DNA of 8,634 nucleotides. Source: CAYOPZ01 sp964406005. Lineage in GTDB: Bacteria; Bacteroidota; Bacteroidia; Bacteroidales; SM23-62. Below the pieces are notes generated by a model. The model was not told the DNA's origin and did no database searches. It saw nothing but the letters and a program-made list of their open reading frames with translations. Within the stretch, counting starts at the first letter, position 1. The number at the start of each line of letters is the position of its first letter. The stretch spans positions 1 to 8,634 of the forward strand of contig CAYOPZ010000058.1 of the NCBI GenBank assembly GCA_964406005.1, in the 5' to 3' direction. Below are positions 6,815-8,634 of the stretch, one piece after another. The position numbers and the translations under genes were made by a program.

Positions 6815-8350
6815 GTGAAAAATCTATCCGGTTCAATGATTGCCATGCCTTTTCTGGCTTTAACCGGAACGTTGCCTGTCACTGCAAATGCGCAAACAAC
6901 CGGTGAGCCAACACCCTATAATGTGCTTTTCATTGCTTCGGATGACCTGAACAGCGACCTGCATGCTTTGGGCGACCCGGATGTTTATACGCCGAATCTT
7001 GACAGGCTGGCCGAAATGGGTGTTGCATTCACCCATGCCTACAACCAGTCTCCATTGTGTGCCCCGAGCCGCGCATCCATCATGACCGGATACCGGCCTG
7101 ATAAGACCACTGTCCAGGATCTTTTCGGATTGTTTCGGAATGCCATACCGGATGCGGTCACCATACCGCAGATGTTTGAAAACAATGGTTATTATACATG
7201 CAGGATAGGAAAGATCTTCCATGCAGGAGTACCGGGTGACATAGGCAGGGCCGGCCGCGATGACCCGGCATCATGGATGCAGACCTACAATCCGATAGGG
7301 AAAGATAAAACCGATGAACACAAGATTAAGAATTTAAGCAAGGACATACCCTCTCTGGGGGCTGCGCTTGCATATATGGCCACGGAAGGCAGTGATGATG
7401 AGCTGACCGATGCAATATCGGCCAATATGGCGATGAAGATCATCCGGGACATGCAAACACCCGGAGGATATTTCAGACCAGGCGATCAGCCTTTTTTTAT
7501 GGCTGTAGGGTTCTATCGTCCGCATTGCCCCTATGTAGCCCCGCAGAAATATTTCGATATGTACCCCCTGGAAGATATACAAATGCCTGAATTTCATGAA
7601 AAAGAATGGGAGGATAAGCCGGATGCCGCCAAATCATTCCCTACATTTTTCTGGGGACTGAATGAAGAAGAATCCAAAGAAATCGTAAGGGCATACTACG
7701 CATCTATCACATTTATGGATGCACAGCTTGGCACATTGCTCGACGGGCTGGAAGAACTGGGACTGATGGACAGGACGATCATCGTTTTCTGGAGTGACCA
7801 TGGATACATGCTGGGTCATCACGGACAATGGCAAAAACAGACCCTTTTCGAGCATACAGCGGTACAGCCCTTGCTGATCTACGCTCCCGGATATTCACAG
7901 GGAATCCCTTGTGATAAAATCGTGGAAATGATTGATATTTATCCTACCCTTGCGGAGTTAACAGGTTTTACACCTCCCGACGATCTTGACGGCAGGAGTC
8001 TGGTACCTTTGTTGAAGAATCCGGAGACAGACTGGGATTATCCTGCATTCACCCAGCAGGCAAGAACACTTATCGTCAATCCAGGGCAGCTTCAATGGTA
8101 TCAATGGAAATACTCGTTTAATCCGATGATGACCGGAAGAGACGGACAGCCTGTGGAAAATGAGACGATCTTCGGCCGGTCAGTCAGGGTTGAGCGGTAT
8201 CGCTACACCGAGTGGGATGAAGGCAGGGAAGGCGTGGAATTATATGATTATGAAACAGACCCCAATGAATTCAACAACCTGGCACATGACCCCGGATACC
8301 GGGATCTGGTTGAGGAACTTGAAGAGATCCTGCATTCAAGCTATAAATAA
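6815..8350 (+). CDS. Secreted iduronate-2-sulfatase-like sulfatase, copy B (GTG start)
   Basis: This protein has 511 residues from a GTG start at 6815. The frame is open back to an ATG at 6686, inside gene 4, but those 43 residues have no homologue in gene 3 and would bury the signal peptide. Starting at the GTG gives MKNLSGSM, an Ala/Leu-rich core and cleavage at NA26|Q27, co-linear with gene 3. Active-site residues are all present: D43/D44, CAPSRASIMTG from Cys82, Arg86, GKIFH (K133, H136), RPH (H237), SDHG (D328, H329) and K341. Numbering equals that of gene 3 through about residue 170, after which small insertions occur (around 171-225) and the region near 418-450 diverges. The differences suggest a related but non-identical sulfated substrate. 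It follows gene 4 after 46 bases. Confidence 0.93.
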   Translation: MKNLSGSMIAMPFLALTGTLPVTANAQTTGEPTPYNVLFIASDDLNSDLHALGDPDVYTPNLDRLAEMGVAFTHAYNQSPLCAPSRASIMTGYRPDKTTVQDLFGLFRNAIPDAVTIPQMFENNGYYTCRIGKIFHAGVPGDIGRAGRDDPASWMQTYNPIGKDKTDEHKIKNLSKDIPSLGAALAYMATEGSDDELTDAISANMAMKIIRDMQTPGGYFRPGDQPFFMAVGFYRPHCPYVAPQKYFDMYPLEDIQMPEFHEKEWEDKPDAAKSFPTFFWGLNEEESKEIVRAYYASITFMDAQLGTLLDGLEELGLMDRTIIVFWSDHGYMLGHHGQWQKQTLFEHTAVQPLLIYAPGYSQGIPCDKIVEMIDIYPTLAELTGFTPPDDLDGRSLVPLLKNPETDWDYPAFTQQARTLIVNPGQLQWYQWKYSFNPMMTGRDGQPVENETIFGRSVRVERYRYTEWDEGREGVELYDYETDPNEFNNLAHDPGYRDLVEELEEILHSSYK

Positions 8351-8634
8351 TTCATTTATCCTGGCCATTGCAATGGCCGGCATTACAGTGGATTGCAAGG
8401 GGCTTTCAGCACCCGGTGCCGGTGCCGGGAAACCGCGCACCATTGTCACCACCGACGGCGAGGTGGATGACCGGAATTCCTTTCACAGGTTGCTGTTGTA
8501 TGCCAGTGAATTTGACCTGGAGGGGCTGATCTATTCCAGTTCGCAGTGGCATTATTCCGGAGACGGTAAGGGAACCCTGTTTACATCCGAAATGCCGTCA
8601 ACGGCAAGGCGTTACGGTGAGAGAACCGATCTGA
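8319..8634 (+). CDS. DUF1593 / Sde182-like nucleoside-hydrolase-like protein, 5' part
   Basis: The last reading frame is cut by the window end; about 105 residues are visible. KPRTIVTTDGEVDDRNS followed by FDLEGLIYSSSQWHYSGDG matches the N-terminus of DUF1593 proteins, related to Saccharophagus Sde182, described as a cellulose-binding protein with a nucleoside-hydrolase-like domain. The Asp cluster TTDGEVDD (D46, D50, D51) resembles the calcium-binding motif of nucleoside hydrolases; substrate and activity in this family are unclear. The start is uncertain. TTG at 8319 gives LKRSC plus a hydrophobic segment SFILAIAMAGITV and overlaps gene 5 by 32 bases. ATG 8286 overlaps by 65 bases, and ATG 8373 would lose most of the signal. 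Cys26 follows Asp, a poor lipobox, so lipidation is doubtful. The close junction suggests the same operon as the sulfatases. Confidence 0.8.
   Translation, partial: MKRSCIQAINNSFILAIAMAGITVDCKGLSAPGAGAGKPRTIVTTDGEVDDRNSFHRLLLYASEFDLEGLIYSSSQWHYSGDGKGTLFTSEMPSTARRYGERTDL

Overview
The window looks like part of a Bacteroidota chromosome, probably a polysaccharide utilisation locus of a marine or gut-type polymer degrader. Three points support this. The leaders are A/T-rich and lack clear Shine-Dalgarno sequences. Several secreted enzymes have lipoprotein signal peptides. All three signal-peptidase-I precursors put Gln directly after the predicted Ala cleavage site (FA|Q, HA|Q, NA|Q), which matches the Bacteroidetes 'Q-rule'. 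Other sulfatase-rich phyla (Planctomycetota, Kiritimatiellota, Lentisphaerota) cannot be excluded by eye.

Layout: positions 1-267 are non-coding and hold three separate inverted repeats and an eight-G tract. The first repeat is a 17-bp perfect hairpin that probably terminates an upstream gene; a 21-bp palindrome lies about 107 bp before the first start codon. Five complete plus-strand type I sulfatase genes follow, with gaps of 12, 33, 141 and 46 bp and no visible terminator between them: an arylsulfatase A-like enzyme (268-1716), an SGSH-like enzyme with a C-terminal helical repeat domain (1729-3642), an iduronate-2-sulfatase-like enzyme (3676-5187), a second arylsulfatase A-type enzyme (5329-6768) and a second iduronate-2-sulfatase-like enzyme (6815-8350). 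The window ends inside a sixth gene whose N-terminus matches the DUF1593 / Sde182 nucleoside-hydrolase-like family.

All five sulfatases have the Cys-type C-x-P-S/T-R-x4-TG motif, so each needs conversion of that Cys to formylglycine by a maturase (anSME type is expected in this phylum), which is not encoded here. All are predicted to be exported. Predicted anchoring alternates along the array: soluble, lipoprotein, soluble, lipoprotein, soluble. The combination suggests removal of several chemically different sulfate groups from one sulfated glycan. The glycan cannot be named from this window, because no glycoside hydrolase, polysaccharide lyase or SusC/SusD pair is present; glycosaminoglycan, ulvan, carrageenan and fucan are all possible.

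No RNA genes, CRISPR arrays, insertion sequences or phage genes were seen. No gene is frameshifted. I see a coherent sulfatase operon of known families rather than a clearly new system. The least ordinary points are the density of sulfatases, the interleaved iduronate-2-sulfatase-type paralogues, the upstream repeats and the DUF1593 partner.
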